A stretch of DNA of 64,000 bases from Cristatella mucedo (Eukaryota; Bryozoa; Phylactolaemata; Cristatellidae), in assembly GCA_009760855.2 (NCBI GenBank), contig WPIO01000003.1, forward strand, positions 14,612,001-14,676,000, given 5' to 3'. The position numbers and the translations under genes were made by a program. The notes below the pieces were generated by a model that saw nothing but the letters and a program-made list of their open reading frames with translations, had not been told where the DNA came from and searched no databases. Of the stretch, positions 21,766 through 33,965 are shown in pieces. The stretch's first letter is position 1, and the number at the start of each line of letters is the position of its first letter.

Positions 21766-23249
21766 GTATCTAGGATACAGCTGTATTTGAGATCTATTTT
21801 GGAAGGCATTAAGAGTACCGAATAATTTGGGTCTCGTCTTGCTTGTATTGACTCGATTCGCTGCTAAGGATTCTGTAATGAGCTCGAGCCCGTTAACTTG
21901 GTCGCTAAAGGCAAGCAACCCGGGCCAAACCAGGACATTGGACGTATCAAGCTTCGGCATTCGTACTTGGTGGTAAAATTTGTCTAGATGACTCAGATTT
22001 TTACATGGAGGCTAGTTTTTGAGATTGCCCGTGATAAAGCAATACCTCCAGTCTTTTCTGGAGGGCGTTGCGTGTACTCTACTAGTTGTCAACTTAGTAG
22101 GGATACAATTTGATGGGGTATTCGAAATGCAAAGATATTTTGTGCTGACCATTAAATGCAATATTTTTGGAATTAACTTACAAAAAACCACAATCATTAC
22201 AGTGAAGCTGCCACTGATATGGCTTGCATAAAGATAGAGCTCGGCAAGCCGTCGACTTTGAGCAACCATCTTCACAGACACAAATACGAGCTCCTCGCTA
22301 GCACAAGTTTTTGCTGACCCGCTTACTTACGATAGGTTGATGTTCCCTCAAATTCACAGGTAGGCAGAGGGCTTGAGTGGCTAGAGCCTTCCCAGAGATG
22401 AGAGAGTGATCGATGGCGCCCCTTCCTTCACCCCTATCAGTCTCAATGCAAGCCTGCAAGCTCCCTTTGGAATACCGTATTAATGGCTGCTAGAAAATAT
22501 GCCTGTATTACCAAAGTATTTGATTCTTGCAGAGCCCTGGCCCAGGATTTACGCGCTCGCATCGCATGAACCGGTTCGTGGGTTCGAATCCTGCAGCAGG
22601 CAATCCTTTATTACCCACTGCAAGTGGGGGGGTGACAACTGTTAAGACTTTTCAGCAGCTATATATATAAATGAGACTGTTTGATCATTTAACATATGCT
22701 ACTTTATTTTTCGTTGTATGCAATCTGCTTACTTGATCTGATAGTAGCACGAAATTAAAGTGCAATTCGTAGTCCAATATGAAAAAAGAACATATGATGG
22801 TCAGGTTTAGCCACCTCTATTGTCAGAGATTTATGATCCGCCACTTCGGGCGCTGATTCGTTATGGCAAAACACAAAGGGCTGCTGCCACTGCTCTCAAA
22901 GTATTTGCAAGAAAGTCAGTTAAAATGATTATACTTCCCTTCAGCCAAATTAAAGAATATTTTTTTTAATTCACCCTAACCTACCTGCTTTTTGTGACAT
23001 CTCGGAGTTCATGTCAAATTACGGCTTTTAAGGGTTCTGAACCCAAAGGCTAATAGAAACTAACGTAGAAATAAATAAAGTATGATGTTGTTGACTGGCA
23101 CTCAATAACCGCGGGATATTTAAAACTTATTTTTTGACTGTGAGACCAAATCCAAAGTACTTAACTTTCGGAAAGAGCGGTAGACAGTACACGGGTAGCT
23201 TGCAGATGCTTGTGACTTGCACAGTAATTATAGTTTCGGAACTCTAGGC
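21766..23249. other. Unannotated sequence with one SINE
   Basis: Apart from the SINE at 22,530, only short low-complexity frames are seen. No splice-flanked coding segment recognised. Confidence 0.4.
22530..22650 (+). mobile_element. tRNA-derived SINE (family I), sense
   Basis: A plus-strand head with ACCGGTTCGTGGGTTCGAAT (strong B box), followed by GCAGGCAATCCTTTATTACC, CACTGCAAGTGGGGGGGTGA and a truncated tail. Confidence 0.6.
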
Positions 23250-25049
23250 ATGATAATAATAATAATATATTTGTTATAGCGCCGTCAGAAAACTCAATTT
23301 TTGTCTAGGAACTTTAAATTTGGTTCAAAAGAAGCATAATCGAATTGTTAGTGATAGCATGTTCCATAAAAATCAAACGAGAGCACATGGTTTGAGGTGA
23401 CACGCACAGGCTCAGCATGCAAATACGGTTAGTAGCAGCATGCACAGTCTCAGCACGATTTAGCACATTAAGGTCGAATCATATGTGCCCACTAAATGCT
23501 GTGATTAATCTAAGTGTTTTTAGTTCTTTCTTAAACGTGGTCAAGTCCGTGGATGTCGTGAAGCAAATCGGAAGTGAGTGTCATGCTTTAGGAGCATACG
23601 AACTAAAGGTACGGTCTCCAAAGGATTTGAGGTTCGTGTGAGGTATAGGTAAACGATTAGATTCTGAAAGCGGATGATATGATGCTTAGCCTGGTGGGGA
23701 AGTAGATCTGATAGGTAGGCTGGAGCCACAGAATGGAGAGGCCTAAAAGTGAGTGGCAAATCTTGAAGTCGACGCTTGCTTGACTGGGAGCCAGTGCAGG
23801 TCGGCCAGAAGTGGTGTGATTTGGCAACTGTGACGCTCACAACAAGCCAGCCTAGCTACAGAGTCTTTCACCAGCTGTAAGCGCCTGCGTGCACCGAACG
23901 GTAGACCAGCAAGCAGTGAGTTTCAGAAGTCGAGGCGGGATGTCACAAATGCATTGACCAATTTTGATGTAGTATCCTTGTCTTAGCAAGCCAGAATTTT
24001 AGCAATGTTATACAGCTAAAAGCAAGCAGACTTGACTGTAGGTAGAGCTCATGCAGTCGTCAAATGAGTCGTCACTTTGGATTATGACATTTAGATTTTG
24101 TGAGGATTCAACAGGAGATATGCTGGTAGAGCCGATTTTGAGCGGTAACATTTCAAATTTAAGAATCACGTTTGCCATTAACTTAATTTGGTTTTATTAT
24201 CATTCAATTTGAGAAAGTTTGCTGCCATCTATTCGTGGATGTCACCAATACATGCATCAAGGGAGTTGAGAGAATTTGACGTGCTCGAGGGCTGGGAGTA
24301 ATCAAAGTAAAGGTACAACTGAAAATCATCCGCATAGAATTCAAAGCCTAGATTGTGTCTGGTAATCACATCGGCAAGATGGAGAGTATAAACCGTGAAA
24401 ACAAGCGGACCAAGCACAGAGTCTTGAGGTACCACATACTTCAGAGGTTGATCGGATGATCTGGATTCATTCACATCAGCACTCTGGAGTATCCCAGTGA
24501 GACAGGACCTGAACCATTGCACTGCAGTGCCAGTGATGCCCACGAGAAATGAGAGGCGCTCAAGAAGAACTTGGTGATCGATAGTATCAAAAGCTGCCGA
24601 AAGATCGAGCAAAACAAGCAGACATACTCCTCCTAAGTCTGCATTCCCAAGTAGGTCGTTATACACCTGAACCAATGTGTACTCTGTGGAGCGATTAGCC
24701 CTAAAACCAGACTGGAACTTACTAGTTTGGATTTGTTCCGGCGTCTTTAATAGGAATGGTAGAATGAAGTGGAGACTGAGCGGAAGTTGCTCAAGTTCTC
24801 TAGGTATGGTGTTGCTATCTTAAGTAGTGGCTTGACCAAAGCCTTTTGGAGGTACTGGGACGTGACCTGATGCAATGACATATCTATGATGTTAGTTATG
24901 CATGGCAGGAGGAGATCTATGCATTATAGAAGCAGGGCAGTGGGAATAGGATCTAGAGGACAAGTTGTCTTCTTTGATTGTTATACGAAATTCAGGCCGA
25001 GTTGAATAGCGGCCTCCTTGAATGTAGACATTGAGGTGCTGCATGAAAT

Positions 25050-26535
25050 TGTAGCGCCCTGCTGGCTTTGGCTGAATTTTAGCGCGAACAAGAGCTGTTC
25101 GGCGGCGGGCTAGAGCCCCTTTGTCCTGGAGCAGTGAGCCAGAGAGGAGCGTCAGTGCGGTTAGAGAGGAAGTGCTTAAGAGCAAGCCAGGAAGCTCTCT
25201 GACCAGCGGTGGCGAGTCGGCCTTTGGAATTGGTCCGATACCCGCGGGAGCGGCTGATCGATGCTGGCTGGCCTGTCAACCTTCGCCATCACTCTGTCCA
25301 AAAAGAATCGTCTGGAACCCATTCGCCATTCAAGCTGGACAGACGGGACATTCCAGTGGCCTAGTGCCGGTATTAATTCCTCACCGTAATGGGCCATGGT
25401 GTCGGGCCCAATACCACTAAGCTCTTGCCCCATTGTCTCAGCCAAGTATTTAAGAGTCGAGCGACGCTCGCTCTGGGTCTTTTGCCTCGTGTCTTTTGTC
25501 TTTGGTCCGGCTCTGCGCCTCGACGCCGTCGGGCACTCGTTTCTCTAAAAGCGAGGGAGGAGGGCGGGCTGTTCGCCGGCGATTGACGGAACAGGACGAG
25601 ACAGTGCAAGGAGGATTCGGTGGACTCCACCGAACACGGTCGTATCGCGCCCGAGCTGGCATTTTGTGTTCTTTCGTGTTCTGTGTGTGCGCGCTAGCAC
25701 GTGGTCTCGGCATAGGGGTTTGCCGGTGCGAGCTAGGCGTAGTTGGCGAGTGTGGAGCCCTAGTTCAAAGGTCAGGGTTTGGGCTCCGTTTTGCGCTTCA
25801 ATGTGGAGAAGTATTTCCTCCGCAGGAGTGCTTGAGTTGGCGCGTGTGGAATATTCCTGTCGCACTGTTGGAAACCGAGTTCTAGTTCACCGGTCAGGGT
25901 TTAGACTCTGGTTCGGGCTCCGTCTATTTGGGTCGTTTCCCATTATACACGTAAGTAGCCCCAGTGTGAAGACGTATTTCCTCCGCAGGAGTGCTTGAGT
26001 TGGCGTGTGTGGAGTATTCCGGCCGCACTGGTGGAAACCGAGTTCTAGTTCACCGGTCAGGGTTTAGACTCCGGTACGCGCTTCAGTGCGGAGGAGTATT
26101 CCCTCCGCAAGAGTGTTTTAAGTTGGCGTGTTTGGGGTATTCCCTCGGCACAGGCAGGAACGGATTCCTAGTTCACCGGTTAGGGTTTAGGGTCCGGGTC
26201 GCGCTTAGTGTGGAGGAGTAATCCCTCCGCAATAGTGTTGGTGCAGTTGAGAACGTGCGAGGAGTGTGGAGATAAAGCTGAACTAGACGCGCAGCGACTT
26301 TGTGCGCTTGCGAATAAAGTTCAGTAAAATCCCCAATCTGTGTGTCTCGCTTTCCAATTCACGCCGCGGACTCACGACCCCCTTTAGTAACGGTAAGCAG
26401 GTTAGCGCCAGAAACGCTCGTTTCGTGGCGGCCAGCTTATTGCGCGTAGGCGCGCACCGAACGGCATTAGGCGATAGGCTACGCCGCTAGGTAAGCGGCA
26501 GGTCAAGCTTACCCCGCCGAGCCTTCGGCGTTACA
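25050..26535 (+). mobile_element. Solo LTR, about 1.49 kb, 4-bp target duplication
   Basis: It starts TGTAGCGCC and ends GGCGTTACA, imperfect 9-bp inverted termini beginning TG and ending CA. Both sides carry AAAT (25,046-25,049 and 26,536-26,539). Inside are a TATA-like TATTTAAG near 25,447 and AATAAAG at 26,313, in the order expected for a plus-strand LTR promoter and poly(A) signal. It is much more GC/CpG-rich than its surroundings. It splits the family-2 LINE, whose reading resumes on the other side, so no internal region remains. Confidence 0.75.
25736..26260 (+). repeat. Imperfect direct repeats inside the LTR
   Basis: Units share AGTTGGCG(A/C/T)GTGTGG starts (25,741; 25,835; 25,998; 26,121). 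They also share GAGTTCTAGTTCACCGGTCA-like centres followed by GGGTTTAGACTC, and TATTTCCTCCGCAGGAGTG ends. Spacing is irregular (about 94-163 bp). Possibly promoter-region repeats. Confidence 0.7.
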
Positions 26536-26665
26536 AAATTGAGGGACAGGATTCCAAGGGGTTGCTGCCACCCTAAGGGTGAACTCCCTGATCTTGTCTA
26601 TCTTGTTAGCAAAAAAGCTATATAATCAATCAGCTAGATTATCACGAAGATCGCTAGGTAAGGAG

Positions 26666-27571
26666 CTAACCTGGATAATGTCTGTGGTAAACCACAGGCC
26701 GTCTGGGGGCGAGGGCACACGGTGCGTTTAGCCAGTGGTGCAAACTTTCACTTGTCTGCTAGGACATTGAAGCGTTGCTTGCACCGTACTTGTGGCGGAG
26801 GACTTGATTTTGTCTAGTCCTTTGCCACAAGGCCGCTGCAGCACGGTCGTAACCATGGTAAAAACGCGGAAGTTTACCTTGAAGGGCTCACTTGCAGATT
26901 ACAAAACCTGGCCGGAGCTCGAAACCTCATTGGTTGGTCTTTGTCAATGAGCCACCATTCGTCACGCCTGCTAAAGCGCTGTGGATTGGTGCGTTTAACG
27001 GCTAGTCCTCGCTCATCGCGACAGCCTGCAGTATCTGAGCGGTAAGACCGAATCCCGAGCAGCGTTGGGCGGACGCGCGAGCTGCACTGCCGCCGCTTAT
27101 CGGCGTGTTTTGTCGGCACTGGCCTTGTCCTCCTGCGGGTGGGCTACGGAGGTCGCAGCCGAGTCCGCCTGGGTGGGTGTGGGTGCTACGCGAGGCCGGC
27201 CACGCTTCTCCCGCTGCCGACCGTCGGCGCCGATCCGTACCTTTCCTCTAGCCGGCTGCCACTTCTCGCTCCGTTAGCGACGCACTGCCCGTGCTGTGCG
27301 TGCGTGCGTTCGTGCGCTGATGCTGTTTTTAAGCCCATTGTCCGGCCCAGGGCGGCGTAAAAGGGCTTTGTGAGCTAGGCACGCTCGCTAAGACTGGAGT
27401 GCATGAAACGACGACTGCACCCACGCCGGGTATGCTTATTCGTGGGTTGTGTTGCCCTATTGACGTCGCAGTTAAGACTTCCTGGGTTGTACGGTCAGGC
27501 TCAAGCTCAGCGTGAAAATTGCAGGGTTGAATGCCGTTAAAATAAAGGCTTGGACCTCGCAGAAACGGGGG
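26666..27571. other. GC/CpG-rich segment between LINE and second LTR
   Basis: Rich in CG (GGCCGGCCACGCTTCTCCCG, GTCGGCGCCGATCCGTACC) with overlapping short frames in several phases and no domain. It ends with AAAATAAAGGCTTGG just before the 276-bp LTR. It may be the 5' part of the LINE or another inserted element; identity unknown. Confidence 0.4.
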
Positions 27572-27575
27572 TCAG

Positions 27576-27851
27576 TGTTACGTTACTGTGTCTCCGGCTG
27601 CAGCAGCGCTAGTGGAGTCTAACGGAGACACGAAGACACGAGCGGGCGAACGTGAGCGGCGAACGAGACTCTTTATTCCCCCAGCGGGTACATATACGAG
27701 CTGACTCACCACAGATAAGGGAGTGCATCTGTGGTGAGCCACTGTGGTGGGCCACACGTCCACATCAAAGGCTGCTCCGAGTCAATTGCCCCACCACCAG
27801 CTGCAGGTGGGGCATACACTAGTGGCAGAAAAGCAACAGCCTCATAAAACA
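27576..27851 (-). mobile_element. Solo LTR, 276 bp, minus orientation
   Basis: On the minus strand it starts TGTTTTATGAGG and ends CGTAACGTAACA. TCAG flanks both ends (27,572-27,575 and 27,852-27,855), a 4-bp target duplication. A TATA-like GTATATGTACCC and then AATAAAGAGTCTCG occur in correct order. The size and TG...CA ends fit a Ty3/Gypsy- or Bel-type LTR. No internal sequence or coding remnant is attached. Confidence 0.65.
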
Positions 27852-27994
27852 TCAGATTCAGGCCTGGGTCGCGCTAGAGTAAGGCTCAGACTCAGAGACG
27901 TAAGGCACGCCCCACTCAACGTGTACATCGCAATTTTGCTTGACAGCCTTTCCTCAATCTGTAGTGTAAGGAATGCTGGGACTTCCTTCTATGG

Positions 27995-28290
27995 TACTAA
28001 TAATGATATTTGTGTAGCACTCTAAGAAAACTCAATTACTTGCTAACACTTTACTTAAGCTCGAAAGGGAGAGTATTGTTTGGTTAGTAATAGCATGCAC
28101 AGTGTCGGCTCGTGCAAGCATACATAGGACGATTCACAACAAACGAACAAGTGCTATAACAGCAATAAAAACAATAGAAAGTAGTACATAGCACCTCAAG
28201 AGAACCAAATCTCTTCTTCGGCACTCTCCATATGTTGAAAAGAGAAAATGTCAGCTGGTTAGTCATTACGTAGATCTATCTTTTCAGAAC
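27995..28290 (-). mobile_element. Two antisense LINE family 2 tails
   Basis: AATAATGATATTTGTGTAGC with AAACTCAATTACTTGC at 27,995-28,110, and AAAGTAGTACATAGCACCTC with AACCAAATCTCTTCTTCGGC at 28,175-28,290. Degenerate, no coding part. Confidence 0.45.
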
Positions 28291-28395
28291 CCCCTTTCCC
28301 AAAAGCAAAATCTATTCTACCGGAGCAAAGGCCTTGAGGAACAAGTAATTGTTCAGCTTATTTAATAATATCGCTAAATAAGGAGTATTAATTAA

Positions 28396-28415
28396 TATAT
28401 ATACATATATATGTG

Positions 28416-28455
<40 letters not shown>
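28396..28455. repeat. (TA)n microsatellite
   Basis: TATATACATATATATGTGTA then a pure TA tract next to a SINE tail. Confidence 0.95.
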
Positions 28456-28459
28456 CTAT

Positions 28460-28615
28460 TAGCTGATTTTACAGCCTCATTTGCTTAGCAGACGAGCCGT
28501 AATGGGTATTTCCACCGCTTGCACTAGGTAATAAAGGAGTACTCACTGCAGAATTCGAACCCACGACATCTTTGGCGGAGGACGAGTGCCTTTCCTCGTG
28601 GGCTACCGTGGCCCT
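28460..28615 (-). mobile_element. tRNA-derived SINE (family I)
   Basis: TATTAGCTGATTTTACAGCC, CCGCTTGCACTAGGTAATAA and GCAGAATTCGAACCCACGAC give the tail and a well-preserved antisense B box. It directly follows a TA microsatellite. Confidence 0.65.
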
Positions 28616-28894
28616 AATAATGCAGGCCTATTGTGGGTTTTGGCTATCCAAAATTTGTCAAATTTACTTCGCTGTGCTAATCACTTACACTGTGGAATCG
28701 CCTGCGGTGGAATAAATAACTAAACTTAAGGCATCGTACTTTTCAGACATTTCAGACATTGGGTCATACCGGGGTTTGGAGCTCCTAACCTTAGACAGGG
28801 ATCGAGAGTGAGATGACTAGCTGGGGAAGCGGTCTTCGGGATTGAACTTTCAAATGTCAAGAAGTGGTCAAAGAGTACACCTAAATTAAGAATG

Positions 28895-29010
28895 CTTAGT
28901 AATAATAAATATGTATACCATCCTGTGAGAACTTGATCTCTTCCTAGGCACTTTAAATATGCTGTAAAGGCTACATAACCATATAATTAGTTGTAACAGG
29001 CATAGTGGAA
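28895..29010 (-). mobile_element. LINE family 2 tail fragment
   Basis: TTAGTAATAATAAATATGTA, then ATCCTGTGAGAACTTGATCT and CTTCCTAGGCACTTTAAATA, the antisense form of the family-2 3' end. No coding part. Confidence 0.45.
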
Positions 29011-30430
29011 AATTTTTAATGTGGTTGGCGGGCATAATGAAAGTCGCAATACAGCACCCCAAAGTCTTGTAGTCCAGCAGAACGTGTACGGCGTCCAATG
29101 AGACGGAGTTTGGTTCAATCTTCACTTAGCTTAAGAAAATGTGCCCGCATCCATCTTCGAATGTAAGCAAGACAGGCATTTACTTCATTCACCACTCCAG
29201 CCGACTCCAGTGATTTAAGGAAAGAGCTCAGCAGCCAGTCTAGTCTCTGTTATGAACAGCATAGCTGCTGCATCGCACTATTTCTGTGTAAGCTTTACTG
29301 GCTTCCTTTCACGAATCAAATCGACTGCAAGACCAACTCTCTCTTGCTTCAGGTCGCATATCTCGCTTGCATCAGGCTTTCTATTTGACCTCGATCGCTC
29401 TTCCATTGCGCTTTCTCGTACCACCCATTTTATTGGCTTCCTATCATCGCGCCGTTCTCCAAAATTTTGGTGCGAGCTTTTGAGAATGAGACATCCAGAA
29501 CGCATGCACCGAAAGTCTTGAACGAATTCGCTTCTGGCTTCTTTCACCACCAGCATTAAATTGTATCATTTAGGTCTCAGCAAAAGCGCATCTTTCCTCC
29601 CTGCCAACCCTACACAAAAGTGAACTAATCCATTTTTTCTCTCCTTGCATTGCGTGCTTACCTGTGCACGTTTCGATTCGCGTGTCTGACCAGGGATTCT
29701 ACCAACCAGCGGCCCTGAGTGTCTTATGTGCTTTAGAATGCTGGCAAAAGCACGATACTTGTTTTCTTTGGCACTACTGTATAAGTATTATACCACATAT
29801 ATCATCAACCCTTGGTTAAAGCTTCTCCTGCAGCTAGTTTTAAAGAGCCTAGATAATGATTGGGATCTTTTAGGATCCGAAAAAATGACTTATTCCTATT
29901 ATTACTTTGTGCGGCAGGGTATCCTCGCCGTAGAACTGATTCCCCTTGGCACGGATCTGTCACTTTTTTGAGTGGCTCTGTATAACGGGGAACAGCAAAT
30001 GACCGATAAGAGAACTTTGCAGAAAGTTCACTGGTATGTTGCATGAGACTAGACGACCACACGGAATGGATGCAATCTGATCGGAATGGAATGAGATATT
30101 TTCCCTCACACGCGAAGTTCAACTTCGAAGAACTCTTACTGCAACCTTTTTTTCTCCTAGCGATCAAACTCAGCAGAGCCTTCTCCCCAAGAAACAATCC
30201 AAAGATACTTCGGCAAGCCATTTTTATTTGTCTACACTAGTTCAACTTAAACCAGAACAGACTGCAGAATCTCATCAGCCAGACCTATTACTGTTCTAAA
30301 TCGTTCAAGTAGAATATCAATCTGCTACTCCATAAAGAGGTAAATATCTGCTGACTTCCAAGGCTGCATGTATGCAGTTGTAGAAGAGCATTAAAAAATA
30401 AAAGGTAAGCTAATTTAATAGGTTCATTTA
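29010..30430. other. Unannotated sequence with two unassigned open frames
   Basis: Minus-strand frames at 29,278-29,556 (basic, KPIKWVVRESAMEERSRSNR) and 29,805-30,221 (138 codons, SYRSFAVPRYTEPLKKVTDP) are longer than most noise here. They match no family I recognise and lack clear splice or start context. They may be decayed mobile-element pieces. Confidence 0.25.
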
Positions 30431-30665
30431 TGTAGGGGCAGAGGAGCCTTCACGGCTATCACCAACGCTTGCAGTGGACAATAAGGGATCGCATACTGCA
30501 TGATTCGAACCCACAACCTCGGTCGTGAAGAGCAAGCACCTACCTTCTGGGCTATCATGGCCCATGGCTCACACTTTGCTCGTTACGGGTTCTAAAGAAT
30601 TGCCTGCGTCATGACTCGCACCTTCTATCTGGGTCGTGAAGTGTGAGCACCTTGCAGTGGGGCTA
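30430..30665 (-). mobile_element. tRNA-derived SINE (family I) plus partial second head
   Basis: 30,430-30,565 is a good copy (GGCTATCACCAACGCTTGCA, GATTCGAACCCACAACCTCG, GGGCTATCATGGCCCATGGC). 30,567-30,665 repeats a degenerate tRNA-like segment (CTGGGTCGTGAAGTGTGAGC) next to it. Confidence 0.6.
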
Positions 30666-32269
30666 AGAGTCAGTTGCAGAGCAAAGAATTTGCTGGAGTT
30701 TCCTTTTACGTACGCAAAGCCCGAGCAGCTTCGTAAGCCACTAAATTCATCTAAAGCTGCAAAGACAAAGTGAGGGCCATAGCCAAGCCGGTATGACCGA
30801 GGAAAGGAAATGGCATCGAAGTATTTGCATAGGACTTCTGGACAGTTAGTGTCCGAGTAGGCCACAATTGAGATCATCTCACCGTTTCAGGGCTGCTACC
30901 ATACGCCTATTTTCCGATTTGAGTAGGCAATAAATCTGTTTTTGACTGACTGCACAGCCCCCTTTTAATAATACTAAGCCAAAATTCGAGATATGCTTAA
31001 TTTTACTTAGGTTTTGATCCAGAACTATTGGATTGTTTGATGTCTGCCACTCTTTTGATCCGCAAATCGCTGGCACACAGCAATTAATCTCCTGAATTCC
31101 TATCTTTCAAAGGAATAATTCCTGTACATCATCTCCTTTACCAGGATGATGATAAAACTCTGGCTCATAGTCAGGACACAAACACTTTTGAGAAGATCCT
31201 TGACTTCTGACTTGACTTCAGTGAATCCAAATTATCCGTGCGTAAGTTTGAATAATATCTTAATCTTAAAAAACCTATTGGTAGTACCACCTCTTCTTGA
31301 GCTATAATAATATTGCTATCATAATATTGCTATCGTGATCAGCTTCATAATATTGCAGCTAATAGAGACTACAGTCACGTGTTATCAAACCATTCCCGTG
31401 TATAATTTCATCTCACAATAAAGTCACTTCTTTTAAGTATAAAAGCGCCATCTGATTCAACGTATAAGCGACTGGCTGTTTCGCTATCTATCGCTCACAG
31501 ATTGCTTGACATAGGAGCTACCTACATCTGACAACCGTACTGATGTTCCGTTCACTACATCCGGGCATTCTTAACTACTGCCTGTAGACGTGCCATCTCA
31601 GCCAGTGGAGCATCTTCAGGCTCCGCTTAGCCGCCGAGGCTGCCGTAAATGAGTGGTCAGGGGATGGGGAGGAACTCACGATTGGTTTTATCTTGAGGTT
31701 GAATCAGTCGCAGCTCATGAAAGTCTCTAAACTCATGCATTCTAGAGCTCATTTATCGCAAGAGAATTCGGCAGCTTAACAAGGACGTAGCCAGGATTTC
31801 CCTTATGGGTGGCTAAAGCTTGACTTTGAGGAGCGTGGCAGACGGTCCAGGTCATATCTTCAACATTTGCTCCGACAAGCTCTTTAGCTCCGCTAAAGAC
31901 TGGCTAGTTTAATCATATCGCTATTTTAAGTGTTCTGCCTAGCTGTTACAAAGAGTCTACACAATTTGAGAAATTCTGGACCTGCGTGACGAAGACTAGC
32001 CTGCCGGAAGTGTAATCGGAAGTTCAAAATATAAATTCCCTCCCACAGTTGGAAAGTTACATACAGGGCACAAAAGTTTCATCAGATTCTGCCGGCCTGT
32101 TTAAACTAGTCTAAATGTAGTCACCTATTTAGAAACTTCAATGGCATGATCTTTCTTAAATAACAATTACATCTCCTCTGTAAACCGATTGTGTACGTTC
32201 GCCTGGTATTCTAGCTGCCTTTCGAGCCCCATACAAAAAAAGAGCTAAAAACTAGAGAAAACACAACTA
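30666..32269. other. Unannotated sequence
   Basis: Contains a small repeat of ATAATATTGCTATC near 31,305-31,335. A minus-strand frame at 30,569-30,877 overlaps the left SINE and has no domain. No coding or RNA gene recognised. Confidence 0.35.
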
Positions 32270-32425
32270 AATAAATATTCGCTGATTTAAAAGCCTCATC
32301 TGTATGTCGGCCGAAGAGCCTTAATGGTTATCACCCCATCCCGCTTGCAGAAGGCAATAAAGAATCGCCTGAACTCTGAAACCCTTAGGCAGTTCGCAAC
32401 TCAAAGTACCCGTAGTAGGTCGTTG
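32270..32425 (-). mobile_element. tRNA-derived SINE (family I), degenerate
   Basis: ATTCGCTGATTTAAAAGCCT, GAAGAGCCTTAATGGTTATC and CCCGCTTGCAGAAGGCAATA match the family tail. The B box is weak. Confidence 0.5.
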
Positions 32426-33174
32426 CCGTTTAGCAGCCCATAGAGCTGATTAAATAGTAAACCTGTATAGTGATCTGTCTTCTTGTAAACTGCTGCCTGT
32501 CTTGTAAATGAACCTTGAACGCATACTTTTTTAAACTGTTGCCTGTTTTGTAAATAGACCGCGTACTTAGAACGTGTGTTTTCAGCTCCAGCATCCTTTT
32601 TGGTCTTATCCTAAAAATAATTCCTGAGGAGGAAATACAGTGGTACCTTGACTTACGAATGTCCCAACTTACTGGTTTTTAAACAGTGTTCGTTATTTAC
32701 AATTACGTTTTTTATTTTAAAAAGTGTCGCATGGGAAATTACCTATCTTGATTTAATCAAGTCCTTGTTTCAATGAACTGGACTATTTCTAGCTGAGCTA
32801 GCTAAGCATGTTTACAGACTAATAAGGATTAGGATAAGGATTAGCTTGCCAACACATATGAGGCTCGTGATATGAAAGATGCTTGGCAAGTTATCGCCAT
32901 ACCTTAACATGACAAGTCCGTATCTATAACTTAGGCAAATCCAGTTGACAGTTGTCGAGAGTTACAGGCATGCAACAGCGGCCAATGCGTTTAATAACAG
33001 CTCCGTGTCCCAGAGCTCACATCAGCTCATACGACAACTCAACTACAGAAACAGAACTTATTGCCTATTTCGCGACGTCGGCTCTCATGCGGTCTCGGCC
33101 TAAAGATTATCGTACAATTTGTTCCTAACTGTGACAATTCAGAGCCATGAATAACGAATATCAGTCGTAATCTT

Positions 33175-33246
33175 TCTTTTGAAGCAAATGTAAAGCACTT
33201 AGAAAGAGATTGAGTTCTCTGAGGGCACTTTATCAAGTGTGTTATT
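33175..33246 (+). mobile_element. LINE family 2 tail abutting the foldback element
   Basis: GTAAAGCACTTAGAAAGAGA, TTGAGTTCTCTGAGGGCACT and GTGTGTTATTATAA. The foldback element begins within or directly after its ATT tail. Confidence 0.6.
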
Positions 33247-33686
33247 ATAATCTGGCAGATTGAGCTCGCCATCGTTTCATGGCGCTTCATCTTGAACCAG
33301 CTGCGTTGACATTTCAGAAAACAGCCATAGTGAGCGTGGCCAACATGAAGACAGACTTCACTTGCCTTTAAAAAGAGCTTCCAACATTTAAATTGCAGGC
33401 GACTTTTTAGGCTCACGGGTTAATGTAAAAATAATTACTGTTACCCCAAAAACAAACGTATGTGCTGCTGGCCTGTATGCATTCAGTATGACGTTAGCAC
33501 ACCACGACTATCTATGACTTCCCTCGTCCGGCCAGGCATAGAGGCTGCAATCTTCTACGTTGTCTTTCTGGCTGTAGTACACTCCACTGAGCCTGAGTTT
33601 CGCTGAATATGTCTGCAACTGATGCAGGTCAAACACCCTACCTCAGCAGCCTGTCGATATGGTTCCGTAGCCATTCAACGGATTTA

Positions 33687-33704
33687 AGTCAGTCGACTGA
33701 CTTG
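33687..33704. repeat. Perfect 18-bp palindrome
   Basis: AAGTCAGTCGACTGACTT reads the same on both strands. It sits between the arms of the foldback element. Confidence 0.85.
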
Positions 33705-33849
33705 GCGACTGCACCAGCACCAAACAAGGAATCGGCATACCGACCAGCAGCACATGCGTTTGTTTTTGGGGTGACAGTAAATATTTTTAAACAAACCCGT
33801 GCGTGTTAAAAATCGCCTGAAATTTACGTTGCATTGCAATGTGGGCCTG

Positions 33850-33965
33850 AGTACTCGCTGATCTAGCTGTAAGCACAGCCGTACTGGTGAGGCCAACTCA
33901 CTGTGGAGCGACGACTCCGTACCGCGACCTTGGTCGTGAAGTGATCGAATCTTACCTTCAGTCGC
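33850..33965 (-). mobile_element. Degenerate tRNA-derived SINE in the foldback right arm
   Basis: GCACAGCCGTACTGGTGAGG, ATCGAATCTTACCTTC and ACCGCGACCTTGGTCGTGAA resemble family-I SINE pieces in antisense. It lies in the ~540 bp that interrupts the right arm of the foldback element. The rest of that interruption (to about 34,370) is unidentified. Confidence 0.4.

Larger units (their letters stand above)
23250..26665 (-). mobile_element. LINE family 2 copy, interrupted by a solo LTR
   Basis: The 3' end with ATT-rich tail is at 23,250. The 3' UTR and degraded C-terminus run to about 23,950. RT frame 24,675-24,229 shows LLDLSAAFDTIDHQVLLERL, VPQDSVLGPLVF (Gly replaced by Asp) and FYADDFQLYL. 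Upstream, CPLDPIPTALL (about 24,930) is the RT N-terminal motif. Beyond the LTR (25,050-26,535), FFANKIDKIREF can still be read near 26,560-26,620. Frames are broken, so this is a dead copy. Confidence 0.75.

Noticed and set aside
21505-21960. 106- and 127-codon frames on opposite strands
   Set aside because: Dominated by CA/TA repeats; no conserved motif.
25073-25998. Many overlapping frames of 65-129 codons in a GC-rich block
   Set aside because: Stop codons are rare in GC-rich sequence. The block is a solo LTR with internal repeats, and no frame shows a domain.
28500-28615. Possible functional tRNA genes at B-box matches
   Set aside because: These tRNA-like heads lack a clean acceptor stem and are followed by the common SINE tail in many copies.
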